Source of the DNA: Prevotella sp.
GTDB lineage: Bacteria > Bacteroidota > Bacteroidia > Bacteroidales > Bacteroidaceae
Direction: 5' to 3'
Length of the DNA: 16,519 nt
NCBI GenBank assembly: GCA_017430675.1
Contig: JAFRMM010000187.1
Span: 1 to 16,519 of the forward strand
How positions within the stretch are numbered: position 1 is the first letter of the stretch; every line of letters starts with the position of its first letter. A program made the translations under genes and the position numbers. Of this stretch, positions 1 through 7,712 are shown piece after piece. The notes under the pieces were generated by a model that saw only the letters and a list, made by a program, of their open reading frames with translations, did no database searches and had not been told where the DNA came from.

Positions 1-1
1 G

Positions 2-922
2 CAACTGATGGCCTATGCCTGGCTGTTGCCGCAGTGGCCTTTGCAACAGGTGATGACGGGTCTGAGTTATTACAGGATTCCGTTGCAGTATCCCCAGTGG
101 AGCGGCTACGACAAGGAGATGTACGAACTGATCCGTCAGGACTATCTGGTACGCAACGAGCGTTGGGATGAGATTGTGAAGCGGGCTGGCGAGTATCAGG
201 TGAAGACACCCTTCTGGTCAAACTGCGTGAACCTCGCACTGGCGGAGAAACGGCTTCTGGCAGACCGTATGTTCGACTTCTACCAGAGTGGCGGGGATGC
301 CCTCATCATGCCCCGTACGAGAGACCTGACCTCGATGCTGCCGTCTGCAGAGGCTTTCTGGCGCCTGGGCATGGTAAACTCTGCCCAACGGTATATGTTT
401 GACACGCAGGAGTCCATCTTGAATGCCAGAAAAAGTGGTCGCTGCACGAAGCGCATCGCAGAGTGCATGATCGTGAACGGACATTACCAGACGGCAACCA
501 AACAACTCGACCTGCTGAAGAAGTCGCTCTTCTATCGCAATTGGGCTGAGGAGGCTGAGGCTATGATGAAGGACGAGGCGAAGATCAATGCCCATCCCGT
601 CTATGGCAAACTGCGCCAACTGAGATACAAGGATAATTTCCTCTATAATTATGACGAGATCGACAAGATGTTCGGTCTGCTCTTTATGAACAATCAGGAG
701 AACAAGATGGCGCTCGACTACTTCATGGCGCAGATGCTCCTGAAGGGAAATCTGCAGGGCTTCCAGCAGTACATGGGGGCCGTGCAGCAGTATGGCGGCT
801 ACCGTCAGATGCCGCTCGGCTATCAGGACGTGATGCGCTGTATCCAGATGCAAGGGCGTGTGCCTGACTCTCCATACGCCAAGTATGTGAATCGGATGAG
901 AGAAAAGGAGGCGGAGCGATGA
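2..922 (+). CDS. DUF6057-type membrane protein, copy A (5' truncated by window edge)
   Basis: The frame is open back to the window edge (codons for Gln-Leu precede the first Met at base 8), so this is the 3' part of a longer gene. It is clearly paralogous to the C-terminal half of the protein at 3031-4746. Shared blocks include GxSYYR, YELI-x2-DYLVR/DFLVR, a DRxFDFYQxG block and an INAHPxYGxLRQ block, spread over a helix-rich, TPR-like soluble region. Relative to copy B it lacks about 42 residues between the SYYR and GYD motifs, which in copy B form two membrane spans, and it lacks the C-terminal WYY motif. The stop overlaps the next start (ATGA at 919-922), implying translational coupling to the propeller lipoprotein. 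The DUF6057 name is from memory of the family; the function is unknown. Paralogy is certain, the family name moderately so. Confidence 0.8.
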   Translation, partial: QLMAYAWLLPQWPLQQVMTGLSYYRIPLQYPQWSGYDKEMYELIRQDYLVRNERWDEIVKRAGEYQVKTPFWSNCVNLALAEKRLLADRMFDFYQSGGDALIMPRTRDLTSMLPSAEAFWRLGMVNSAQRYMFDTQESILNARKSGRCTKRIAECMIVNGHYQTATKQLDLLKKSLFYRNWAEEAEAMMKDEAKINAHPVYGKLRQLRYKDNFLYNYDEIDKMFGLLFMNNQENKMALDYFMAQMLLKGNLQGFQQYMGAVQQYGGYRQMPLGYQDVMRCIQMQGRVPDSPYAKYVNRMREKEAER

Positions 923-2382
923 GAAAAGGATTATGGCTTATCGTTTATAGTTTGCTCGTCGTGGCTTGTTCTTCGGAGCCGAAAGGTCTTGGAAGGGCTG
1001 GCACTTTGCCAGAGATCTATCCTGATTATATTGGTGTGACGATTCCTGCTGATATCGCCCCACTGAACTTCAACTTAATGGATGATACTTTCGACTGTAT
1101 GTATGTCGTGGCCTTTGGAAGTAAGGGCGGCGAGATCCATTCCAAAGGCCAGTATGCTGATTTCGATATTGACGATTGGCATGCGTTGACGGAACAGAAC
1201 CAAGGTGGAAAGATTACATTCACGGTTCAAGTAGAGACAGGCGGAAATCGGATTCAGTATGATGACTTTGATGTCTTTGTCAGCAAAGACCGCCTTGATG
1301 ACTGGGGACTGACCTACCGCCGTATCAAACCAGGCTATGAGGTGGGTGGCGACATCGGCATCTACCAGCGCGATATCCACAGTTTTGATGAATATGCCAT
1401 CCTGACGGAGACGGTGGTGCCTGGGCGCTGCTTCAACTGTCATACGGCCAACCGCACGGATCCCAACCGTATCACCTTGCAGATGCGAGGCGAGGGTGGG
1501 GGTACCCTGATCCAGAAGGATGGTCAGCAGAAGTGGGTGGAGACGAAGACGGACATCACGAAGGCAGCAGGTTCGTATAGCTACTGGCATCCCGCTGGTG
1601 ACTATGTGGCGATGGCCGTAAACTCCGTGCATCAGAGTTTCTTTACAGGCACGGGACAACGTATCGAGGTCTATCACAAGTTCAGTGATGTCGAGGTGCT
1701 TGACACCCGCAGCAACGAACTGATTGTTTCGCCGCTGCTGTTCACGGACGACCTCGAGATCTTCCCAGCCTTCTCGGCAGACGGCAAATACGTCTATTAC
1801 AGTTCGTCGAAGCCCTGTCGCGTGCCAGCGGAATATGAGAAGGTGAAGTGCTCACTCTGCCGTATCGCCTTTGATGCTGAGAAGGGTGCGTTTGGCGAGA
1901 CGGTGGATACCCTACTGAATGGACCTGCGATGGATCAAAGTTATGTGCTGGCGCGTCCCTCATACGATGGCCGTTGGCTGATGTACTGTGTGAGCAGCCG
2001 TGGCAACTTCCCAGTGAGTCAGGACGATGCCAACCTGTGGCTGATGGACCTTACGACTGGCGAGAGCCGCGAACTCAGTGAGGTGAACAGTCCCAAGAGT
2101 GAGAGTTTCCATAACTGGAGCGGGAACAGCCGTTGGTTCGTCTTTGCTTCCAAACGCGAGGATGGGGTATATACCAAACTCTATCTTGCCAGCATCGATG
2201 ATCAGGGTAGGGTGTCAAAGCCCTTCCTCCTGCCTCAGCGGAATCCGAGAAAGTATTACTTGGAGATGATGGATGCCTATAACTGTCCTGACTTCACGAA
2301 GACGAAGGTGGAGATCGATGCCCATGAGGCTTATCGCCAGGTGTTTGACAATATCAGAGAACAAGTACAGATAAAAGAGTAA
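919..2382 (+). CDS. Beta-propeller (PD40/TolB-like) lipoprotein with CxxCH motif, copy A
   Basis: This 487-residue protein has a lipoprotein signal peptide with lipobox VVAC and Cys17 as the probable lipidated residue. A conserved N-terminal block follows (IYPDYxGVTIPAxIAPLNF, about residues 33-52), then a CFNCH motif at 171-175 that matches the CxxCH heme c attachment signature. The C-terminal two thirds contain several PD40/WD40-like blades, such as FSADGKYVYY and SYDGRWLMY, typical of TolB-like propellers. The start is supported by AGGAGG at 906-911, a strong ribosome site for this phylum, and by the ATGA overlap with the upstream gene. Paralogs lie at 4743-6230 and 6258-7712. It is presumably anchored in the periplasm or outer membrane and may carry one covalent heme. 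Such proteins are often annotated as TolB-like, without experimental basis known to me. Confidence 0.85.
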   Translation: MRKGLWLIVYSLLVVACSSEPKGLGRAGTLPEIYPDYIGVTIPADIAPLNFNLMDDTFDCMYVVAFGSKGGEIHSKGQYADFDIDDWHALTEQNQGGKITFTVQVETGGNRIQYDDFDVFVSKDRLDDWGLTYRRIKPGYEVGGDIGIYQRDIHSFDEYAILTETVVPGRCFNCHTANRTDPNRITLQMRGEGGGTLIQKDGQQKWVETKTDITKAAGSYSYWHPAGDYVAMAVNSVHQSFFTGTGQRIEVYHKFSDVEVLDTRSNELIVSPLLFTDDLEIFPAFSADGKYVYYSSSKPCRVPAEYEKVKCSLCRIAFDAEKGAFGETVDTLLNGPAMDQSYVLARPSYDGRWLMYCVSSRGNFPVSQDDANLWLMDLTTGESRELSEVNSPKSESFHNWSGNSRWFVFASKREDGVYTKLYLASIDDQGRVSKPFLLPQRNPRKYYLEMMDAYNCPDFTKTKVEIDAHEAYRQVFDNIREQVQIKE

Positions 2383-2393
2383 AAGATATAATA

Positions 2394-3050
2394 ATGAAAA
2401 AGATTCTATTATGTTTCATGGCAATGGCAACTGTGACGATGTTCTACAGTTGTCAGCAGGCCAACGATGGCAAGTTCCATGTGGAAGGTGTGGTGAATGG
2501 TGAGCAGTATGAAGGCAAGCGTATCTTCATCGTGCCGCTCTATGGTAAGAAGACGGCAGAGTATGTCGATTCCATGGAGATCAAAGACGGCAAGTTCCAC
2601 TTCACGAAGGATACGATGCAGATGTATAAGATCCTGCTCGACTACCATTACCGTCTGGGTGTGCAGCCATTGCTCGTGGTAGGAGAGCCTGGCACGATCC
2701 ATGTGACGATCGACAGTATCAGTCATGCCGTTGGTACGCCTCAGAACGACTCGCTGGAGCAGTGGAAGGTGCGTACCGAGATCCACAACCAGCAGTTGGG
2801 CAAGATGCGGAAGAACATTGCTGATCTGCAGAAGCAAGGCGACACCCTGCAAGCCAAGTATCTGACTCAGCGTGCCGACAGTTTCCATCTGGTATATAAG
2901 AACTATACCCGTCAGATGGCCAAGAACCTCGAAGGTAGTACATTGGGTGATTTCATGAAAGACCTCTATCCGCTCACCTATAGGCGGAAATACCCAGACG
3001 GACGCATTGTCACGTATAATGCCGATACGAATGAAGAAATTCCTGAATAA
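2394..3050 (+). CDS. Small lipoprotein, DUF4369-type
   Basis: This 218-residue protein has a lipoprotein signal peptide ending FYSC (Cys20). Residues 28-110 resemble DUF4369, the beta-rich domain that in Bacteroidota usually precedes a TlpA/AhpC-like thioredoxin domain. Recognisable parts are FHVEGVVNG, a VDSMEIKDGKFHF block and a P-x-L-V-V-GEPG-x-I-x-V block. The thioredoxin domain is absent: after residue 115 there is only a charged, probably helical or coiled-coil stretch (about 120-185) with no CxxC. It starts 11 bases after the copy A propeller and its 3' end overlaps the start of DUF6057-type copy B by 20 bases, so all appear to be one operon. Its position between two homologous pairs suggests a role as an accessory lipoprotein of the same system, which is inference. 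Confidence 0.75.
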   Translation: MKKILLCFMAMATVTMFYSCQQANDGKFHVEGVVNGEQYEGKRIFIVPLYGKKTAEYVDSMEIKDGKFHFTKDTMQMYKILLDYHYRLGVQPLLVVGEPGTIHVTIDSISHAVGTPQNDSLEQWKVRTEIHNQQLGKMRKNIADLQKQGDTLQAKYLTQRADSFHLVYKNYTRQMAKNLEGSTLGDFMKDLYPLTYRRKYPDGRIVTYNADTNEEIPE

Positions 3051-4746
3051 GCACTGGACTTGGCTGCTGACACTGGTATTCGGCTTGGCGGTGTTCCTGT
3101 TCTGGAGATACCGCTATCCGTTCGCACTGACCTATCAGGAACAGTTACAGTTGTTTCTCTTTGACGATGACTACTTCTGTGGACGGATGGCTGAGCCGGG
3201 AGGCTTCGCGAGATATGTGGCGGAGTTCCTGGTGCAGTTCTATAACGGCATGGCCATCGGTGCGGCCATCCTCGCCCTTCTCTATATGCTGGTGCAGCGG
3301 CTGACGTGGCGGCTGATGAACAATTACCATTTGCCAATATCCGATAACCGTTATTATCTGCTGAGTTTCATCCCCGTCATCATCTTATGGTATGCAATGG
3401 GCGATGAGAGCGTGATGCTGACGTATGTCGTGGCACTGGTCATGGCGATGGCCGTGGTCTGGTGCTGGTCACGATGGATGATAAAGGGCTCTCTCTGGCT
3501 GAAATGGGTGGCTGTGCTGGTGCTGATCCCTGTGATGTATTGGCTGATAGGGCCGATGGTGCTATTAGTGGCCGCGCTGATGATGCCCTGGGCTGTGGCT
3601 GTTCCGGCCGTTGTCTATGCCATAGCACTGATATTGGTGAGCGCCCATTTCCTGCCATTCCCCATGTCGAGAGTCATCTTGGGTATCAGTTACTATCGTT
3701 TCCCGGAGGTGATTCCCTATTCGCTGATGGCGATACTGGTGGTCGTATGGGTGCTGGCAATCTTCAGTAAGAAATTGCCCCAGCCAAAGCGGTGGATGGT
3801 TTATGTGCAGACTGTCGTCGTGGCCCTGCTGCTTCTGCTGCCCCTGAGGTTTGGCTATGATACGAAGAAGTATGAACTCATCGAGTACGACTTCCTCGTC
3901 AGAACCCAGAATTGGAATGGTATCATTAAGAAGGCGGATAAACAGACACCAGACCTGCCGATGAGCGTGAGTGCTACGAACCTGGCTCTGGGTATGACGA
4001 ACCAGTTGGGTGACCGCGCTTTTGATTTCTACCAAAGGGGCAATGAGGGACTGCTTCCCCCGTTTGAACGTAACTTCGCCACGACCCAACTGACAGGTGA
4101 GATCTATTTCTGGTTAGGACTGGTGAACACGGCCCAGCGCTTCGCCTTCGAGGCGATGGAGGCCATACCTAATTATAATAAGAGTGCGCGCGTGGTGAAG
4201 CGGTTGGCAGAGACCAACCTGATCAACGGGCAGTATGACGTGGCACGTAAGTATCTGCAGATGTTGGAGAAGACCATCTTCTACCGTCCGTGGGCACAGC
4301 GCACTATGGCGATGCTGGGCGACGAGAAGGCCATCAATGCGCATCCGCTCTATGGTACCCTGCGCCAGTACCGTCTGCAGGAGGACTTCCTTTTCAGCGA
4401 CAGGGAACTCGATAAGATCTGCGGACAGTTGTTCATGCACAACCAACAGAACCAGATGGCGGCACAGTACCTGGTGATGCTGCCGTTACTGAATGCTGAC
4501 ATCCCTCGCTTCATGCAGTATGTGCAGGTAGTGCAGAATAGGATACAGTATAATCCCCGTCATTGTCAGGAAGGTATCGCCTTTGCCTTTATGCAGCAAC
4601 GCCAGCAGCCTCCACGGGGTGTCGTCAGTCCGATGATCCTCCAGCAGATGAATGACTTTGCACGGGTATATGCTCAGGATCAGAATTCGCCTGAGTTGAG
4701 TCGTTTCAGGAACACAGCGTGGTATTATTTAACAGTAGGGAAATGA
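3031..4746 (+). CDS. DUF6057-type polytopic membrane protein, copy B
   Basis: From the ATG at 3031 the protein has 571 residues. Residues 1-275 are very hydrophobic, with about eight or nine membrane spans (roughly 10-26, 68-88, 108-122, 128-147, two or three within 157-208, 229-246 and 258-273). A conserved YQEQxQxFLFDDDYF block and a PGGFARYVAEFLVQFY block lie between spans 1 and 2 and recur in copy C. Residues about 276-571 are soluble, helical and TPR-like, ending in a WYYL motif. A frame extension to TTG 3007 exists, but the ATG at 3031 gives a normal positively charged N terminus. The gene overlaps the upstream lipoprotein gene by 20 bases, and its stop overlaps the next start (ATGA 4743-4746). 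No catalytic motif was recognised. Function unknown; the family name is from memory. Confidence 0.8.
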   Translation: MKKFLNKHWTWLLTLVFGLAVFLFWRYRYPFALTYQEQLQLFLFDDDYFCGRMAEPGGFARYVAEFLVQFYNGMAIGAAILALLYMLVQRLTWRLMNNYHLPISDNRYYLLSFIPVIILWYAMGDESVMLTYVVALVMAMAVVWCWSRWMIKGSLWLKWVAVLVLIPVMYWLIGPMVLLVAALMMPWAVAVPAVVYAIALILVSAHFLPFPMSRVILGISYYRFPEVIPYSLMAILVVVWVLAIFSKKLPQPKRWMVYVQTVVVALLLLLPLRFGYDTKKYELIEYDFLVRTQNWNGIIKKADKQTPDLPMSVSATNLALGMTNQLGDRAFDFYQRGNEGLLPPFERNFATTQLTGEIYFWLGLVNTAQRFAFEAMEAIPNYNKSARVVKRLAETNLINGQYDVARKYLQMLEKTIFYRPWAQRTMAMLGDEKAINAHPLYGTLRQYRLQEDFLFSDRELDKICGQLFMHNQQNQMAAQYLVMLPLLNADIPRFMQYVQVVQNRIQYNPRHCQEGIAFAFMQQRQQPPRGVVSPMILQQMNDFARVYAQDQNSPELSRFRNTAWYYLTVGK

Positions 4747-6230
4747 AGAAGGTAGGATATTTACTAGATATGCTGGTTATCCTGGGATTCCTAGGAACTC
4801 TAGGGATCCTAGGTTGTACTAGCCGGGTGGAGAATCCTGTCAAGGTCGATGAGTTGCCGAAGATCTATCCTGACTATGTCGGCGTGACGATCCCAGCAGA
4901 GATTGCGCCGCTGAACTTCAATTCATCCGATGAGGATATCGACCTGATGGATGTGGTGGTCAAAGGCAGCAAGGGAGGCGAACTGCATGCACAGGGCGAC
5001 TATGCCGACTTTGATATCGACGACTGGCATACCCTGACGCAACAGAATAAGGGCGGACAGTTGACCTTCACCGTCTGTATCAGGAAGGACGGCCAGTGGC
5101 AGCAGTACAAGGACTTCACCATAAGCGTCAGTCCGTTTGCCCTTGACGAGTGGGGACTGACCTATCGCCGTATCGCCCCAGGCTACGAGGTGTTCAGTCA
5201 CATGGGACTGTATCAACGTGATCTGTCTTCCTATGACGAGAACGCCATCATCGAGAATACACAGGTGCCTGGCATGTGTGTCAACTGTCATAGTGCCCAT
5301 CAGACGGATCCCTCAAAGTTCGTCTTCCATGTGCGTGGTGGTCATGGGGCCACGATGTTCCAGATCGACGGACAGCGCGAGTGGCTCAAGGCCAGCAACG
5401 ACCAACTCGGTGGATTGATGGTCTATCCCTATTGGCATCCGAGCGGGAAGTACTGTGCTTTCTCCACGAACCAGACGCGTCAGGGCTTCCATATCGTGCC
5501 CAATGAGCGCATCGAGGTGTTTGACCTGTCGAGTGATGTCTTTGTCTATAATCCTGTCACCCATGAGGTATTGACAGACTCCCTGCTCTCCACGAAGGAT
5601 TGGAGCGAGAATTCACCTGTGTTCTCGCCTGACGGGCGTAACTTGTATTATATGACCTGTAAGCAACAGGACTATCCTGCTCACTACAAGGATGAGAAAT
5701 ACAACCTCTGTAAGATTGCCTTCGACCCTGAGACGGGGAAATACGGCGAACAAGTCGATACCATCTTCAATGCCATGGCGATGGGGAAGAGCCTGACGTG
5801 GCCGCGACCTTCCTACGACGGTAAGTATATTCTCTTTACGCTGATGGACTATGGCTACTTCTCCATTTGGCATGAGGAGAGTCAGCAGTGGTTGCTCAAC
5901 CTGCAGACGGGTGAGGTCCGTGAACTGGAGGAGATCAACAGTCCGAAGGCGGATAGTTACCATAACTGGAATGTCAATTCACACTGGATTGTCTTCACCA
6001 GCCGCAGGGACGATGGCTACTATAGCCGACTCTATCTGGCCTCCGTCGATGAGCAGGGGCGGTTCTCCAAGCCCTTCATGTTGCCACAACGGAATCCGAA
6101 GGAGTATTATGAGGAGAGTATCTATTCCTTTAACACCCCCGATTTCACGAAGACCAAGGTGGAGTTTGATGCCTACAACGCAGGACGGGAGATTGCTTCC
6201 GATAAGCGCATAGAAACCAAGGTGAAATAA
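4743..6230 (+). CDS. Beta-propeller (PD40/TolB-like) lipoprotein with CxxCH motif, copy B
   Basis: This 495-residue paralog of the proteins at 919-2382 and 6258-7712 has a signal peptide built of repeating Leu-Gly units, ending ILGC (Cys25). Next come the same IYPDYVGVTIPAEIAPLNF block and a CVNCH motif at residues 179-183 (CxxCH), then PD40-like blades such as FSPDGRNLYYM and SYDGKYILF and the conserved NSPKADSYHNW block. The ATG at 4743 is preferred over an upstream GTG at 4719 because it starts with MKK, follows a purine-rich AGGGA, and overlaps the copy B membrane-protein stop by ATGA exactly as in the other two pairs. The stop codon lies inside a bidirectional terminator stem. It probably acts on the periplasmic side, coupled to its membrane partner. 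Heme attachment is predicted, not shown. Confidence 0.85.
   Translation: MKKVGYLLDMLVILGFLGTLGILGCTSRVENPVKVDELPKIYPDYVGVTIPAEIAPLNFNSSDEDIDLMDVVVKGSKGGELHAQGDYADFDIDDWHTLTQQNKGGQLTFTVCIRKDGQWQQYKDFTISVSPFALDEWGLTYRRIAPGYEVFSHMGLYQRDLSSYDENAIIENTQVPGMCVNCHSAHQTDPSKFVFHVRGGHGATMFQIDGQREWLKASNDQLGGLMVYPYWHPSGKYCAFSTNQTRQGFHIVPNERIEVFDLSSDVFVYNPVTHEVLTDSLLSTKDWSENSPVFSPDGRNLYYMTCKQQDYPAHYKDEKYNLCKIAFDPETGKYGEQVDTIFNAMAMGKSLTWPRPSYDGKYILFTLMDYGYFSIWHEESQQWLLNLQTGEVRELEEINSPKADSYHNWNVNSHWIVFTSRRDDGYYSRLYLASVDEQGRFSKPFMLPQRNPKEYYEESIYSFNTPDFTKTKVEFDAYNAGREIASDKRIETKVK
4779..4814 (+). repeat. Tandem 9-base CTA-GG repeat in signal peptide of copy B
   Basis: Four consecutive 9-base units of the form NNN-CTR-GGN encode the IleLeuGly, PheLeuGly, ThrLeuGly, IleLeuGly part of the signal peptide. 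Three use the Leu codon CTA, while nearby genes mainly use CTG, CTC or TTG. CCTAGG or CTAGG recurs at each junction. The array keeps the frame. Confidence 0.75.
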
Positions 6231-6263
6231 CAATAGCGGCTCGTGAGGCCGCTATTGTTATTT
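6225..6263. terminator. Bidirectional terminator between convergent propeller genes
   Basis: A perfect 16-base inverted repeat (6225-6240 and 6248-6263) surrounds a 7-base loop. The stem is GC-rich near the loop and has A/T tails on both sides, so it can terminate transcription from both strands. The stop codons of both convergent genes (TAA at 6228-6230 and, on the - strand, 6260-6258) lie within the arms. Confidence 0.85.
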
Positions 6264-7712
6264 GAATGGGATAGCCTCCTGCCGTATCGCCTTCGCCACA
6301 TCCTCCACATCGAAGGGCACTTTCCCCTTGCCTAATTCTGGGGCGTTGAAGGATTTCAGGTTGTTGTCGTAGAAGGTGGGATACTGCTGTGGCAGACAGA
6401 AGGGCTTATGGGCCTGGCCGTCCTTGTCGATATAGCAGAAGTAAGGCTTGCCATAGAGACCGTCGTCGCGCTTCGAGGCAAAGACAAACCAATGGCTGTT
6501 TGAACTCCAAGAGTGATAAGTGTCGCTCTTCTGGCTGTTCACGATCGCGAGGCTGTCGATAGTGCCCGTCTGCAGGTCTATCATCTGGAGATCGGCCTCT
6601 GGATGCCAGATGGGGAAGGTGCCGTAGTCGGCAACGGTGTAGAGGATAAACCTGCCGTCAGGACTGATGCGCGGATGACAGACGGACTGCTTCGTATGTT
6701 GCTGTGCCACAGCAACACGTTGGACGAGGGTATCGACCTCAGTGCCGATGGTGCCTGTACTCTCATCGAAGGGGATGCGGACAAGGCTGTACTGGAGTTG
6801 ACGGATGTCAGTGGGTAGGCTGACGGTATCGGCTGCACAGTAGTAGATATACTTCCCGTCAGGCGAGAAGGTGGGGAAGGTCTCGAACTTCAGACTGTCG
6901 GAGAGCAGGGGTGACGTGAAGACACGATGCTCCTGCATATCGGCCACATAGACATTCGACGAAGCATCATAGACCTCCAGTCGTTTGCTGGGGTCACTAT
7001 GGAAGGCTGGGATAATCTTCTGGGTGGAGTAGGTGATATAGCGCCCGGTAGGACTGAAACCGAAATAGACGCTGCCAGGGATATTCAACTTACTCAGTTC
7101 ACCGTTGCGGTTCAGGATAGCACCGCCCCCGGGACCGCGAACATACATCATGCTCAGTTCCGGACTCTGGTTGGCGTAGGTGTGGCAGTTCATGCAGCGG
7201 TTCTCCAATTGCTCATAATGGCCCAAGGCATTTACGCCGAAGTTCTCCACGCAGCGCTGCTGGATCTGTACGTGATTCCAGATCTCGTAGTCGGGTTCGA
7301 TGAGACGGTAGGTAAGATAAGGATCGATCCTGTCCTTGACAACCTGCCATGAGAAGGATTTGTATTCCGTCCATTGGCCATCGATAAGGGCCGTCACTGT
7401 CACGTCCAGTGTCCGTCCTGCCGACTGCTGCATCAGATCTTTCCATTCATCCATATCGAAGACGGCCTCATTGCCTTTGGCATTCAGGGTGAGTTCCCCA
7501 GCCTTGACCTCGATGGCCTCACAGTCGGCGCGGAGCAGGAAGTTCAGGGGGGCAATATTCTCAGGGATCGTAATGTCGCAGTAATCAGGAAAGATGGGAG
7601 GCAGTGCATCGCTCTTCTGCACGTTCTCAGGGGTTGGCGTGCAGGAGGTTAGTGTGCCTAGGATACATAGGACTCCTAGAAAACCTAGGAAGACTTGTAA
7701 AATCTTCTTCAT
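6258..7712 (-). CDS. Beta-propeller (PD40/TolB-like) lipoprotein with CxxCH motif, copy C
   Basis: This 484-residue third paralog has the signal peptide MKKILQVFLGFLGV..., ending LTSC (Cys24), and carries a CTA-rich 9-base repeat like copy B. The N-terminal block is IFPDYCDITIPENIAPLNF, and the CMNCH motif (CxxCH) sits at residues 173-177. PD40-like blades follow (FSPTGRYITYS, FSPDGKYIYYC, ISPDGRFILYT), then the NSQKSDTYHSW block and a C-terminal FNAPELGKGKVPFD block. The ATG at 7712 is chosen over an extension to 7748 because it gives a signal peptide and the ATGA overlap (7712-7709) with the upstream membrane-protein gene. It is the last gene of a - strand operon with the aldolase. It is more diverged from A and B than they are from each other, judging by the N-terminal blocks. 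Confidence 0.85.
   Translation of the reverse strand: MKKILQVFLGFLGVLCILGTLTSCTPTPENVQKSDALPPIFPDYCDITIPENIAPLNFLLRADCEAIEVKAGELTLNAKGNEAVFDMDEWKDLMQQSAGRTLDVTVTALIDGQWTEYKSFSWQVVKDRIDPYLTYRLIEPDYEIWNHVQIQQRCVENFGVNALGHYEQLENRCMNCHTYANQSPELSMMYVRGPGGGAILNRNGELSKLNIPGSVYFGFSPTGRYITYSTQKIIPAFHSDPSKRLEVYDASSNVYVADMQEHRVFTSPLLSDSLKFETFPTFSPDGKYIYYCAADTVSLPTDIRQLQYSLVRIPFDESTGTIGTEVDTLVQRVAVAQQHTKQSVCHPRISPDGRFILYTVADYGTFPIWHPEADLQMIDLQTGTIDSLAIVNSQKSDTYHSWSSNSHWFVFASKRDDGLYGKPYFCYIDKDGQAHKPFCLPQQYPTFYDNNLKSFNAPELGKGKVPFDVEDVAKAIRQEAIPFK
7647..7691 (-). repeat. Tandem 9-base CTA-GG repeat in signal peptide of copy C
   Basis: Five 9-base units NNN-CTA-NNN encode PheLeuGly, PheLeuGly, ValLeuCys, IleLeuGly, ThrLeuThr. 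All five Leu codons are CTA, and three units continue with GG. The array occupies the hydrophobic core of the signal peptide, the same place as the array in copy B. Confidence 0.75.

Noticed and set aside
218..853. 211-codon - strand open frame opposite DUF6057-type copy A
   Set aside because: It lies entirely within a frame with clear paralogs and has His/Leu-rich shadow composition.
3007..3030. TTG start for DUF6057-type copy B, and similar non-ATG or longer starts at 4719 and 7748
   Set aside because: In each case an internal ATG beginning MKK gives a normal N terminus or signal peptide, and at 4743 and 7712 the ATGA overlap shared by all three pairs.
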